From Diaphorobacter ruginosibacter (lineage in GTDB: Bacteria > Pseudomonadota > Gammaproteobacteria > Burkholderiales > Burkholderiaceae_C): DNA of 64,000 nucleotides. The position numbers were made by a program, and so were the translations under genes. The stretch spans positions 3,906,001 through 3,970,000 of the forward strand of contig NZ_CP060714.1 of the NCBI RefSeq assembly GCF_014395975.1, given 5' to 3'. Shown in pieces: positions 34,236 through 42,981 of this stretch. The first letter of the stretch is position 1. Every line of letters starts with the position of its first letter. The notes under the pieces were generated by a model. The model was given only the letters and a program-made list of their open reading frames with translations. It made no database searches and was not told the origin of the DNA.

Positions 34236-35217
34236 GTACGTGCAGTGCCGGATCTTCCGCGCGCACGTTCAGTTCCTGAGCGAAGCAGCGCTGGAAATAC
34301 TCGGCGACGATGGTGCGCTCGGCAGGCTCGCACTTGTTGAGGAACGAGAGTTCGAACGCCAGCTTCACGTCATGGAAGATCTGCGTGTTCTCGGCCCAGG
34401 TGATCACGGTGCGCGGCGACATTAGGATCGACAGGTCGCCCACGGCAAACCCCTTGCGGGTGAGATTGGCAAGCGCCACCATCGCGTCGATCTGGTGCCG
34501 GCCCTGCGGCGTGTTCAGTTCCGGCACGCGTGCCACGACGATCGCCGCCTCCTCGGAGGGCGCCAGGTAGTTCAGCGTGGTCACCAGGTTCCAGCGGTCG
34601 AGCTGCGCGTGGTTGAGCATCTGCGTGCCGTGGTAGAGCCCCGAGAGATTGCCCTGGCCCAGCGTGTTCATCGTGGCGAAAAGGCGGAAGTGCGCATGCG
34701 GCTGGATCACGCGCTTCTGGTCGAGCAGCGTGAAGCTGCCTTCGCGCTCGAGCACACGCTGGATCACGAACATCACGTCGGGTCGGCCCGCATCGTATTC
34801 GTCGAACACGATGGCCACCGGCCGCTGCAGCGACCACGGCAGGATGCCCTCCTGGAACTGCGTGACCTGCTTGCCCTCCTGCAGCGTGATGACGTCCTTG
34901 CCCACCAGGTCGAGGCGGCTGATGTGGCCGTCGAGATTCACACGCACGCACGGCCAGTTCAGGCGCGCGGCGACCTGCTCGATATGGGTGGACTTGCCCG
35001 TCCCGTGCAGCCCCTGGATCACCACGCGGCGGTTGTGCGCGAAGCCTGCAAGGATCGCAAGCGTCACCTGCGGGTTGAAGCGGTAGGCCGCATCGACGAC
35101 CGGCACATGCTCGTTGCGCTCGGCGAACGCCGGCACGCGCATGTCGGTGTCGATGCCGAACACCTCGCGCACGCTGATGGTGGTGGTGGGCTGCAACAGG
35201 GTCAGGTCAGTCATCAT
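34225..35217 (-). CDS. cobS: CobS-like AAA+ ATPase
   Basis: A 330-residue ATPase, the usual CobS length. Residues 17-40 (REVFGIDTDMRVPAFAERNE) are the characteristic CobS start, Walker A is GLHGTGKST at 69-77, and Walker B is VAIVFDEYDAG near 134-144. LFATMNTLGQGNLSGLYHGT is the sensor I region. It forms rings that work with CobT on a metal chelatase (CobN). The start at 35217 (or 35214) overlaps the iclR stop by 11 bases, so expression should follow the IclR regulator. The similarity to true CobS is strong by eye; the client protein is uncertain because CobN is not here. Confidence 0.9.
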   Translation of the reverse strand: MMTDLTLLQPTTTISVREVFGIDTDMRVPAFAERNEHVPVVDAAYRFNPQVTLAILAGFAHNRRVVIQGLHGTGKSTHIEQVAARLNWPCVRVNLDGHISRLDLVGKDVITLQEGKQVTQFQEGILPWSLQRPVAIVFDEYDAGRPDVMFVIQRVLEREGSFTLLDQKRVIQPHAHFRLFATMNTLGQGNLSGLYHGTQMLNHAQLDRWNLVTTLNYLAPSEEAAIVVARVPELNTPQGRHQIDAMVALANLTRKGFAVGDLSILMSPRTVITWAENTQIFHDVKLAFELSFLNKCEPAERTIVAEYFQRCFAQELNVRAEDPALHVHVG

Positions 35218-36028
35218 CTGCTCCGGGCGGAACATCGTCGTTGATGCAGGCGATCGCTTCCGCTGCGGCCTGCAACTTGGGAAGATAGGACAGCGCCTTC
35301 TCTTTCGAGAAACGCATGATGGGCGCCTGCACCGCAAGGCCCATGTTGGAATTGCCGCTGCGCGAGGGCACCAGCACGCCCAGGCACAGCAGGCCCGGCA
35401 GGAATTCCTCGTTATCGAACGCATAGCCCTGCTCGCGCACCGCGTCGAGCTCGGCGTCCACGGCCTCGAAGGTGGTCAACGAGTTGTTGGTGAAGCCCTG
35501 CAGCGGCGCGGCCGACAGCAGGCGACGGCGCTGCGCGGGCGCCATCTGGCTCAGGAACAGCTTGCCGGTGGCCGAGCAGTGCGCCGGCACGCGCGAGCCC
35601 GGCTGCAGGTAAAAGCGCAGGGGCGCGGGCGTCTCGACGCGATCCAGATAGAGCACTTCGCCGCCCGAGAACGCGGTGATGTTGCAGCTCTCGCCCAGGT
35701 CGTTCACCAGATGGGAAAGCACGGCATGGCGCGCGCCATGCGTGGTGTTGTTGAGCAGCACGTTCTCCGCCATGCGCATCAGGCGCCGGCCCGTGGCGTA
35801 GTGGCGCCCGTTGCCCTCGCGCTGCAGGATGCCTGCGCTCTCCAGCTGCGTGAGCATGCGGTGCATGGAGGGCTTGGGCAGCCCCGTTTCCTCCACGATG
35901 GATTGCAGCGTAAAAGGCGCGTCCTTCTGCGCAATGACTTCAAGAAGCGCAAACAGACGCAGGTTGGGCGTGTCCCCATCCAGTTTGGTCGTGCTGTTGT
36001 CGGTGTTCTTCATAACGTCATCGATCAT
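35207..36028 (-). CDS. IclR-family transcriptional regulator divergent from xsc
   Basis: A 273-residue regulator. The N-terminal winged helix is LRLFALLEVIAQKDAPFTLQ then ETGLPKPSMHRMLTQLESAGIL (residues about 23-65), followed by the IclR effector domain with PGSRVPAHCSATGKLFLS and a C-terminal SNMGLAVQAP. It diverges from xsc and its first codons lie near a perfect inverted repeat, so it probably controls both xsc and its own operon with cobS and cobT. The effector may be sulfoacetaldehyde or a related compound, which is a guess. The start at 36028 has GGAA eight bases upstream; 36013 is an alternative. Confidence 0.9.
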   Translation of the reverse strand: MIDDVMKNTDNSTTKLDGDTPNLRLFALLEVIAQKDAPFTLQSIVEETGLPKPSMHRMLTQLESAGILQREGNGRHYATGRRLMRMAENVLLNNTTHGARHAVLSHLVNDLGESCNITAFSGGEVLYLDRVETPAPLRFYLQPGSRVPAHCSATGKLFLSQMAPAQRRRLLSAAPLQGFTNNSLTTFEAVDAELDAVREQGYAFDNEEFLPGLLCLGVLVPSRSGNSNMGLAVQAPIMRFSKEKALSYLPKLQAAAEAIACINDDVPPGADDD

Positions 36029-36056
36029 ATTGAGTTCCGTTTTTTGAGTCAATTTA

Positions 36057-36131
36057 TTCCGAAAAAAGAAATTTCTTGCCAAATCACAAAAAGTTCTCGT
36101 AGACTTGCGTCCGTGATTTCTTTTTTCGGAA
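36057..36131. promoter_or_regulatory. Perfect inverted repeat in the iclR-xsc intergenic region (probable operator pair)
   Basis: TTCCGAAAAAAGAAAT (36057-36072) recurs exactly as its reverse complement ATTTCTTTTTTCGGAA (36116-36131). The arms are 59 bases apart from start to start, about 5.6 helical turns. A related TTCCGTTTTTTGAG stands at 36035 next to the iclR start and TTTCGTTTTTCC at 36140. The spacer contains TTGCCA and TAGACT elements that could form the xsc promoter. IclR proteins often bind short A/T-centred palindromes, so a dimer-of-dimers site is likely. Confidence 0.72.
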
Positions 36132-36171
36132 CTAAAAGTTTCGTTTTTCCATCTCTCGCTAGGAGACAAAG

Positions 36172-37989
36172 ATGACTAAAGCTAAAGTCGACAATCGTAA
36201 GGTCGTTGAAGGCGTCACCAAGATGACCCCTTCCGAGGCATTCGTGGAAACCTGCGTTGCCAACGGCGTGACCGAAATGTTCGGCATCATGGGCTCGGCC
36301 TTCATGGATGCCATGGACATCTTCGCACCGGCAGGCATCCGCCTGATCCCCGTGGTGCACGAGCAAGGCGCGGCCCACATGGCCGATGGCTACGCCCGCG
36401 TCTCCGGCCGCCACGGCCTGGTGATCGGCCAGAACGGCCCCGGCATCTCCAACTGCGTGACCGGCATCGCCGCCGCCTTCTGGGCCCACAGCCCCGTCGT
36501 GATCGTGACGCCAGAAACCGGCACCATGGGCATGGGCCTGGGCGGCTTCCAGGAGGCCAACCAGCTGCCGATGTTCCAGGAATTCACCAAGTACCAGGGC
36601 CACGTCGTGAACCCCAAGCGCATGGCTGAATTCACCGGCCGCTGCTTCGACCGCGCGATGTCCGAAATGGGCCCTACACAGCTGAACATCCCGCGCGACT
36701 ATTTCTACGGCGAGATCGAGTGCGAAATTCCGAAGCCCATGCGCGTTGACCGCGGCCATGGCGGCGAGACCAGCCTGAATGCTGCCGTCGAACTGCTGAA
36801 GACCGCCAAGTTCCCGGTCATCCTGGCCGGCGGCGGCGTGGTGATGGGCGACGCGGTTCCTGCCGCACAGGCCCTGGCCGAACGCCTGGGCGCGCCCGTG
36901 GCCACAGGCTACCTGCGCAACGACGCATTCCCCGCCAAGCACCCGCTGTGGGCAGGCCCTCTGGGCTACCAGGGCTCCAAGGCCGCCATGAAGCTGATCG
37001 CGCAAGCCGACGTGGTGATCGCACTGGGCTCCCGCATGGGCCCATTCGGCACGCTTCCGCAACACGGCATGGACTACTGGCCCAAGACGGCCAAGATCAT
37101 CCAGGTCGAAGCCGATCACACCAACCTGGGCCTGGTCAAGAAGATCTCCGTGGGCATCAACGGCGACGCCAAGGCCGTTGCCGAAGAGCTGGTCAAGCGC
37201 CTGTCCAACGTCACGCTCGCATGCGATGCCACCAAGGCCGCACGCGCTGACACCGTGGCCACCGAGAAGGCCGCCTGGGAGAAGGAACTCGACGAGTGGA
37301 CGCACGAGCGCGATCCGTACAGCCTGGACATGATCGAGGAAGCCAAGAAGGAGAAGACTCCGACCGGCGGCGAATACCTGCACCCACGCCAGGTTCTGCG
37401 CGAACTGGAAAAGGCGATGCCTGCCCGCGTCATGGTCTCCACCGACATCGGCAACATCAACTCCGTCGCCAACAGCTACCTGCGTTTTGACGAGCCACGT
37501 TCGTTCTTCGCTCCGATGTCGTTCGGCAACTGCGGCTACGCACTGCCCACCATCATCGGTGCCAAGTGCGCAGCCATGGACCGTCCCGCCATCGCCTACG
37601 CCGGTGACGGCGCATGGGGCATGTCGATGATGGAAATCATGACCGCAGTGCGCCACGACATCCCCGTGACCGCCGTGGTGTTCCACAACCGCCAATGGGG
37701 CGCGGAAAAGAAGAACCAGGTGGACTTCTACAACCGCCGCTTCGTTGCCGGCGAACTCGAAAGCGAAAGCTTCTCCGAGATCGCCAAGGCCATGGGCGCC
37801 GAAGGCATCGTCGTCGACAAGCTGGAAGACGTGGGCCCGGCCCTCAAGAAGGCCATCGACATGCAGATGAACGAAGGCAAGACCTGCGTCATCGAAATCA
37901 TGTGCACACGCGAACTGGGCGACCCGTTCCGCCGCGACGCCCTCGCCAAGCCCGTGCGCTTCCTGGAGAAGTACAAGGATTACGTGTAA
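36172..37989 (+). CDS. xsc: Sulfoacetaldehyde acetyltransferase
   Basis: A 605-residue thiamine-diphosphate enzyme that converts sulfoacetaldehyde and phosphate to acetyl phosphate and sulfite, the C-S bond-cleaving step of taurine dissimilation. The cofactor-activating Glu64 is in VVHEQGAAHMADG, the ThDP/Mg motif is YAGDGAWGMSM near residues 475-485, and HNRQWGAEKKNQVDFYN is characteristic of Xsc rather than acetolactate synthase. AGGAGACAAAG precedes the ATG at 36172. The gene is divergent from iclR-cobS-cobT and followed by pta. It lacks the TauR-like site found before the other taurine genes, so its regulation is probably through IclR. Confidence 0.96.
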   Translation: MTKAKVDNRKVVEGVTKMTPSEAFVETCVANGVTEMFGIMGSAFMDAMDIFAPAGIRLIPVVHEQGAAHMADGYARVSGRHGLVIGQNGPGISNCVTGIAAAFWAHSPVVIVTPETGTMGMGLGGFQEANQLPMFQEFTKYQGHVVNPKRMAEFTGRCFDRAMSEMGPTQLNIPRDYFYGEIECEIPKPMRVDRGHGGETSLNAAVELLKTAKFPVILAGGGVVMGDAVPAAQALAERLGAPVATGYLRNDAFPAKHPLWAGPLGYQGSKAAMKLIAQADVVIALGSRMGPFGTLPQHGMDYWPKTAKIIQVEADHTNLGLVKKISVGINGDAKAVAEELVKRLSNVTLACDATKAARADTVATEKAAWEKELDEWTHERDPYSLDMIEEAKKEKTPTGGEYLHPRQVLRELEKAMPARVMVSTDIGNINSVANSYLRFDEPRSFFAPMSFGNCGYALPTIIGAKCAAMDRPAIAYAGDGAWGMSMMEIMTAVRHDIPVTAVVFHNRQWGAEKKNQVDFYNRRFVAGELESESFSEIAKAMGAEGIVVDKLEDVGPALKKAIDMQMNEGKTCVIEIMCTRELGDPFRRDALAKPVRFLEKYKDYV

Positions 37990-38084
37990 TCCCCTCGAGG
38001 CGCTGCGCGCCCTCCCCTTGGGAGGACACCGCCAGCGCCACGGGGCAGGCCCTGTGCCGCGCGCGCAGCTCTGCCCCTTCGGAT

Positions 38085-38108
38085 CACATTCCGGCCCGCT
38101 GGAATGTG
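38085..38108. promoter_or_regulatory. Inverted repeat between xsc and pta
   Basis: CACATTCC (38085-38092) and GGAATGTG (38101-38108) form a perfect eight-base repeat around an eight-base spacer, about 145 bases before pta in a 263-base gap. No T run follows, so it is either an RNA hairpin or an operator-like site. No other element is obvious in this gap. Confidence 0.4.
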
Positions 38109-38252
38109 TCCTCACCCCAGCCCTCTCCTTTCCTGTTTCCGTTCAGGTGGAGAAGGCTGAGGTGAGGATGACGGCGGCGATGAAAACGACCTTCATCCCG
38201 CCCGCCCCCATCAGAAAGCTCTCACAAGACACAAGCACCGGAGACACGCGCC

Positions 38253-39209
38253 ATGGCATCCAATCCCCATATTTCCGTCGCTGTGGACAACACCACCAAG
38301 CAGCCACCACAGCGCCCCCATCTGAATGCCCTGCTCGAGCAGGCGCGTGCCAAGGGAGCCATTCCGGTCGCCGTCGCCTATCCCTGTGACGCGGGCAGCC
38401 TGCAGGCCGCCATGCAGGCCGCCGACGCCGGCCTCATCAAGCCATTGCTCGTCGGCCCGAAGGAACGCATCGAAGCAGCAGCCGCACAGGCAGGCCTCGA
38501 TCTCTCCCGTGCCGAAATCCACCACACCGCGGACGACGCCCGCACGGCCGCTGCTGCTGCCGCAGCCCTCTGCAGGGACGGCGCTGCCAGGGCGCTCATG
38601 AAGGGCAGCCTGCACAGCGACGAACTGCTGGGCGCCGCGGTTGCCAAGGAAGCCGGCCTGCGCGGCGGCCGCCGCGCCAGCCACGTCTTCGTGATGGACA
38701 TGCCCGGCATGGAGCGTCCGCTGCTCATGACCGACTGCGTGGTGAACATCTTCCCCGACCTGATGGCCAAGCGCGACATCGCCCAGAACGCCATCGAACT
38801 CGCCAAGGCCATCGGCATCGAAACGCCCCGCGTGGCGGTGCTCTCCGCCGTGGAGACCGTGAACCCCGCGATTCCCGGCACGATCGACGCAGCCGCCCTC
38901 GCCAAGATGGCCGACCGCGGCCAGATCACCGGCGGTATCGTCGACGGCCCTCTCGCGTACGACAACGCGATCTCGCTGCGCTCCGCCCAGAACAAGGGCA
39001 TCGCCTCCGAAGTCGCCGGCCGCCCCGATGTGCTGCTGGTCCCCAGCCTCGAAGCGGGCAACATGATCTACAAGCAGCTGGTCTACATGGCCGATGCGGA
39101 ATGTGCCGGCCTGGTACTGGGCATGCGCGTGCCGATCGTCCTGACGAGCCGCTCGGACTCCGTCGAGGCACGCATCGCCTCCTGCGCACTGGCTGTGCTG
39201 GCAAGCTGA
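38253..39209 (+). CDS. pta: Phosphate acetyltransferase
   Basis: A 318-residue enzyme of the short PTA/PTB family, converting the acetyl phosphate made by Xsc to acetyl-CoA. Conserved blocks are MKGSLHSDELLGA, MDMPGMERPLLMTDCVVN, GGIVDGPLAYDNAIS, PDVLLVPSLEAGNMIYKQLVYMA and a VPIVLTSRSDS end. Its length matches the class associated with xsc, not the multidomain E. coli Pta. It lies 263 bases after xsc on the same strand, so a shared transcript is likely but not certain. A terminator follows. Confidence 0.94.
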   Translation: MASNPHISVAVDNTTKQPPQRPHLNALLEQARAKGAIPVAVAYPCDAGSLQAAMQAADAGLIKPLLVGPKERIEAAAAQAGLDLSRAEIHHTADDARTAAAAAAALCRDGAARALMKGSLHSDELLGAAVAKEAGLRGGRRASHVFVMDMPGMERPLLMTDCVVNIFPDLMAKRDIAQNAIELAKAIGIETPRVAVLSAVETVNPAIPGTIDAAALAKMADRGQITGGIVDGPLAYDNAISLRSAQNKGIASEVAGRPDVLLVPSLEAGNMIYKQLVYMADAECAGLVLGMRVPIVLTSRSDSVEARIASCALAVLAS

Positions 39210-39264
39210 TCGTCGTCAGAATCTCAAGTTGCTTTCGAAGTCGACGCTGCAAGGGTCTTGTAGT

Positions 39265-39301
39265 TGCCGGAGTGCTGCGAGGTGCTCCGGCATTTTTTTT
39301 G
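39265..39301 (+). terminator. Rho-independent terminator after pta
   Basis: TGCCGGAG (39265-39272) pairs with CTCCGGCA (39285-39292) around a 12-base loop, followed by an uninterrupted T run. It ends the xsc-pta region. Confidence 0.92.
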
Positions 39302-39381
39302 TTGGCAAGGTTTGCTTGCTTGTTTGAGGGCGGAACCAGAAGCAGAAGCAGAATCCGAACCCGCCCCAACAGACAGGCAAA

Positions 39382-40077
39382 TCAAACAGCGATCCCCGCC
39401 CCCGTAACCGCCGCCGAAGCATCGGAAACCAAGAACCCGATCACCTGCGCAATCTTCTCCGGCGAAGTCCACTGCGAGAAATCCGCATCCGGCATGTCCT
39501 TGCGATTCTGCGGCGTATCGATGATGCTCGGCAGAATGGAGTTGACCCGTACATCGGACTTCTTGAACTCCGCCGAGAACGACTCCGTCATCCGGATCAC
39601 CGCGCTCTTGGAAGCACAATAGGCCGCCATGTTCGCCGCCCCGGACAATGCCGACTGCGCCCCGATGTTCACGATGCTGCCCGCGCCCTGCGCCAGCATG
39701 ACCGGCGCCACGCAGTGCACCATCTTGAACACGGCAGCCGCGTTCAGCGCCATCAGGTGCTCGTATTGCTGGACGGCGTTCTCGGCAACCGAAGAGCCCA
39801 TGCTGAACCCACCCGCGATGTTGCACAGCGCATCGATGCGCCCCCAGCGCTGGCGCACCTGATCGACCGCGTTCTGGCAGTTGGCCAGATCGGTGACGTC
39901 CGCCGCCACGGGCAGCAGCCTGGCGTTGGTCGCATCTCCAAAGCGCAGGCGCAGGTGCTCCATGTTGCGTTCGAGCACGGCCACCTGGAAGCCCTGTTCG
40001 AGAAGCTGGTGCACGGTTGCGTAGCCGAGGGATCCGCCTGCGCCGGTGACGATGGCGGTCTTGATGTCGCTTGCCAT
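39382..40077 (-). CDS. Short-chain dehydrogenase/reductase
   Basis: A 231-residue SDR. The NAD(P)-binding motif TGAGGSLG is at residues 11-18, NIAGG at 86-90, and the catalytic Tyr153/Lys157 pair lies in AAYCASKSA; Ser142 is the probable third residue. The Asp at 60 (AADVTD) is the conserved adenine contact. Length is a little short of the usual 250, with the C-terminal end at TGAGIAV. A longer frame to 40248 lacks family similarity. It lies 185 bases after the CobW-type gene on the same strand and may be its own unit. The substrate is unknown. Confidence 0.9.
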   Translation of the reverse strand: MASDIKTAIVTGAGGSLGYATVHQLLEQGFQVAVLERNMEHLRLRFGDATNARLLPVAADVTDLANCQNAVDQVRQRWGRIDALCNIAGGFSMGSSVAENAVQQYEHLMALNAAAVFKMVHCVAPVMLAQGAGSIVNIGAQSALSGAANMAAYCASKSAVIRMTESFSAEFKKSDVRVNSILPSIIDTPQNRKDMPDADFSQWTSPEKIAQVIGFLVSDASAAVTGAGIAV

Positions 40078-40261
40078 GAAAAGAGGACCTTTCGCGTGTG
40101 TACTGATGAAGAGCTGCCCCGACGTCGAGAACGACATGCGGCGGGCAGCGATGACGATGCCGGAATCATCGCACCAGTTTCCCGCCAGTCCATCGAGATT
40201 TTCCACACTGCGCAGCGGGCGATGAAGACCCGCCGGAGCCCCAGTCACACAGGCATCGGCA

Positions 40262-41266
40262 TCAGGCTGCCAGTGCCGACTCCAGCTGCCGCGTGATCTG
40301 CGCGCGATCGTCCGGACTCATGCAGCCGATGAACACCAGCACCGACTCCTGGTCCGGCGCGCTCAGCGTCACCGCAGGCATGCGCGCCACCCGCACGCGG
40401 CCGCCGACCACATGGAACTCCTGCGCATCCGCCTCCCCTTGCACATGCACGATGCCCTTGGCCCGCAGCAGCCCGCCGGGCATGTTGCGCAGCACCTGCT
40501 TGAGCCGCTGCTTGTGAAAGCCCGTCGCTGAGCGAAATGAGAAGCTTCCGATCGCCTCGTGCAGCGGTGCGCCACCGGCCATGCTCTGCCAGCGGCCGCT
40601 CCCGCGCGGGCCGCGCAACCATGCCGGCGCTGACCGGCCGGAATGATCGGCCTCGTCGAGAAACACCGACATCGGGATCGCACCCTGCAGCGCACGAAAC
40701 ACCGCCGCGCGCGGTGCAAGGCCGCGCAATGCCTGCAGCGCGTGCTGCACGTCCGGCGCCTGTGCCAGATCGCACTTGGTGAGCACCAGCGCGGTGGCCG
40801 CACCGATCTGCTGGCGCACCATGTCACCGACCAGCGGGTGCTCCAGGTGGGCCTGCAGCTGCGGCACGTCGACCGCCACCACCACCGCATTCAGGCGGAA
40901 CGCGGCATCGAGCATTCCCACCTGCGCGATGCGCATCGGGTCGGACACGCCGCTCGCCTCGATCACGAGCAGATCGGGACGCTCCTCGCGGTCGGACACC
41001 TCCGCCAGCGCCTGCACCAGCCTGTCGCCGATCGAGCAGCACACGCAGCCATTCTCGAGCTGGATCACATCGTCGCTGCGCGTTCGGATCAACGCCGCAT
41101 CGATGTTGATTTCGCCGAAGTCGTTGACCAGCACCGCGATGCGCAGGCCGGCGGCATTGCCCAGCAGGCGGTTGAGCAGCGTCGTCTTTCCCGCCCCCAG
41201 GTACCCGCCCACCACGACCATCGGAATCGGCGTACGCGCGGACTGCATGACCGGGACGGGTTCCAT
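40262..41266 (-). CDS. CobW/COG0523 family metal-related GTPase
   Basis: A 334-residue G3E GTPase. Walker A is GGYLGAGKTT, the metal-binding CxCC motif is GCVCCSIGD, and the guanine-specificity motif is LTKCDLA. The C-terminal half is a CobW_C domain (GFHKQRLKQVLRNMPGGLLRAKGIVHV). Such proteins act as metallochaperones for zinc or cobalt. Its ATG at 41266 overlaps the amidohydrolase stop in a TGATG arrangement, so it may deliver metal to that enzyme. The CobS/CobT genes are 5 kb away in another operon, and no link is shown. Confidence 0.9.
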   Translation of the reverse strand: MEPVPVMQSARTPIPMVVVGGYLGAGKTTLLNRLLGNAAGLRIAVLVNDFGEINIDAALIRTRSDDVIQLENGCVCCSIGDRLVQALAEVSDREERPDLLVIEASGVSDPMRIAQVGMLDAAFRLNAVVVAVDVPQLQAHLEHPLVGDMVRQQIGAATALVLTKCDLAQAPDVQHALQALRGLAPRAAVFRALQGAIPMSVFLDEADHSGRSAPAWLRGPRGSGRWQSMAGGAPLHEAIGSFSFRSATGFHKQRLKQVLRNMPGGLLRAKGIVHVQGEADAQEFHVVGGRVRVARMPAVTLSAPDQESVLVFIGCMSPDDRAQITRQLESALAA

Positions 41267-42948
41267 CACGGCTGCGGCGCCGGGAACACCTTGCCGCCCA
41301 GCACCGTGCCCCACACGCGTACGTCCTTGAGGGATTCTGCGGGCACGGCGGAGGGGTCATCCTCGAGCACGGCGAAGTCCGCCAGCTTGCCTGCCTCGAT
41401 GCTTCCGATCAGTCGCTCCAGCTTCAGCGTCCTGGCGGCGCCCATGGTGACGGCCTCGAGCGCATCCGCCACGCTGAGGCGCTCCGCCTCGCCGAGGATC
41501 CTGCCCGATGCGGTGGCCCGATGCGCCGCGCACCATGCGGTGAACAGCGGGTTGAGCGGCGTGATCGGGGCGTCGGAGTGCAGCGAGAACGTGAGCCCCA
41601 AGTCACGCGCCGTCTTCGCCGGATTCATGCGCTGCGCCCAGGACAACCCCACGGTCTGCGCGACATGCGCATCGCCCCAGTAATACAGGTGGTTGGAGAA
41701 GAAGTTGATGCACATGCCCAGCCTGGCCGCGCGCTCGAGCTGCGCGCGATCGGCCAGCTGGCAATGCTGCAGCGTGTGGCGATGGTCTTCACGCGGGTGC
41801 GCCTGAAGCATCTGCTCGATCACATCGAGCACCACCTCGGTGGCCTCATCCCCATTGGTATGGATATGCAGCTGCAAACCCGCCGCATGAAACGGCGTGA
41901 ACAGTTCCAGCAACTGCGACGGAGGAATCAGCCACAGCCCGTTCGGCTGCCCACCGGCGTATCCGGGCGAGCGCAACCGCGCCGTGAAGCCCTGGATCGA
42001 TCCATCGACGATGAACTTCACCGGGCCGAAGCGCAGCTTGTCGGTCTGCGCTGCAGCGGCCTCGAGCACGCGGGCGGCACCACCCTGCGGATTGCGCTGC
42101 GGCGCAAAGGCAGGAACGACGCGCATCGGGTAGTCGGCGTCGGCAGTGACCTCGTGCAGGGTTGCAAGACCCTTCTCCGAAAGATCGCTCACCAGGTCGG
42201 TGGCGGTCGTCACGCCCGCGAGCTGCGCCACGCGGCCGAATTTCCAGATGGCCTGGCTCTGCTCCGCCGCTGCGAGCGACATGGACTGGCCCAGCAGCTT
42301 CTGCACCGGGAACATGGCGGCGAACTCCTGCAGCTCTCCCGTGGGCTGACCATCCGCGTCCTTGTGCACGCCGTCGATATCGGTGTCCTCGTCGATGCCT
42401 GCGAGAACCAGCATGGCGGAGTTCACGTTCATCAGGTGCACGCTCGCATGCATGATGACGATGGGCCGCGTGGCCGAGACCGTATCGAGCTCGTTGACCG
42501 ACAGGCGCTCCGTGCCGAACAGGATCGGGTCGAACCCCCAGCCCAGCAGCGGCGCGTCCGGATCCGCGAGCCTGTCCTGCGCCTCCTTCAGGCGCGCCAG
42601 CACGGCGTCGAGCGTGCGCAGGCCCGTCCACAGGCGCCCGTCGGGATCGCGCCGGTCGAAATAGCCCAGGTAGACCGCGTCCCACATCGCGCCCTCCATC
42701 AGGTGGCAGTGCGCCTCGATGAGCCCGGGCATCAGCACCTTGTCGCGCAGGGAGTCCACCTGCACGGCATCGGGCCATGCCGCCATGTCGGCCGCGCCGC
42801 CCACGGCCAGGATCCTCCCGTTCTGCACCGCCACATGCGTGGCGTCGGGTTGTGCGGGGTTCATCGTGAGAACCCTGCGTGCGGTGAACACCTGCACCTT
42901 TGCCTGTGCCCCGGGGTGGTTGTCGACTGCTGTCATTTCCATTGTCAT
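41266..42948 (-). CDS. Amidohydrolase family 3 (YtcJ-like)
   Basis: A 560-residue metal-dependent hydrolase. The metal motif is IEAHCHLMEGA near residue 80, LHIHTNGDEATE and TLQHCQLAD supply further His ligands, and SLHSDAPITPLNPLF carries the last Asp. This is the YtcJ/LAF3 group, which hydrolyses N-acylated compounds or exo-enamides. It is translated together with the CobW-type GTPase and follows the SSS symporter gene by 33 bases, so the symporter probably imports its substrate. The substrate cannot be read from sequence. Confidence 0.9.
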   Translation of the reverse strand: MTMEMTAVDNHPGAQAKVQVFTARRVLTMNPAQPDATHVAVQNGRILAVGGAADMAAWPDAVQVDSLRDKVLMPGLIEAHCHLMEGAMWDAVYLGYFDRRDPDGRLWTGLRTLDAVLARLKEAQDRLADPDAPLLGWGFDPILFGTERLSVNELDTVSATRPIVIMHASVHLMNVNSAMLVLAGIDEDTDIDGVHKDADGQPTGELQEFAAMFPVQKLLGQSMSLAAAEQSQAIWKFGRVAQLAGVTTATDLVSDLSEKGLATLHEVTADADYPMRVVPAFAPQRNPQGGAARVLEAAAAQTDKLRFGPVKFIVDGSIQGFTARLRSPGYAGGQPNGLWLIPPSQLLELFTPFHAAGLQLHIHTNGDEATEVVLDVIEQMLQAHPREDHRHTLQHCQLADRAQLERAARLGMCINFFSNHLYYWGDAHVAQTVGLSWAQRMNPAKTARDLGLTFSLHSDAPITPLNPLFTAWCAAHRATASGRILGEAERLSVADALEAVTMGAARTLKLERLIGSIEAGKLADFAVLEDDPSAVPAESLKDVRVWGTVLGGKVFPAPQP

Positions 42949-42981
42949 TGCGGTTACCGTTGTGCTTGCCGTTGATCCCGT

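Noticed and set aside
36049..38115. A 688-codon minus-strand frame opposite xsc
   Set aside because: Antisense shadow of xsc; His/Gly/Ala-rich composition and no known motif.
40262..41266. CobW-type gene as a member of the cobS/cobT system
   Set aside because: It lies in a different operon, translated with an amidohydrolase, and COG0523 proteins mostly serve zinc or other metals. Shared naming is not evidence of a link.
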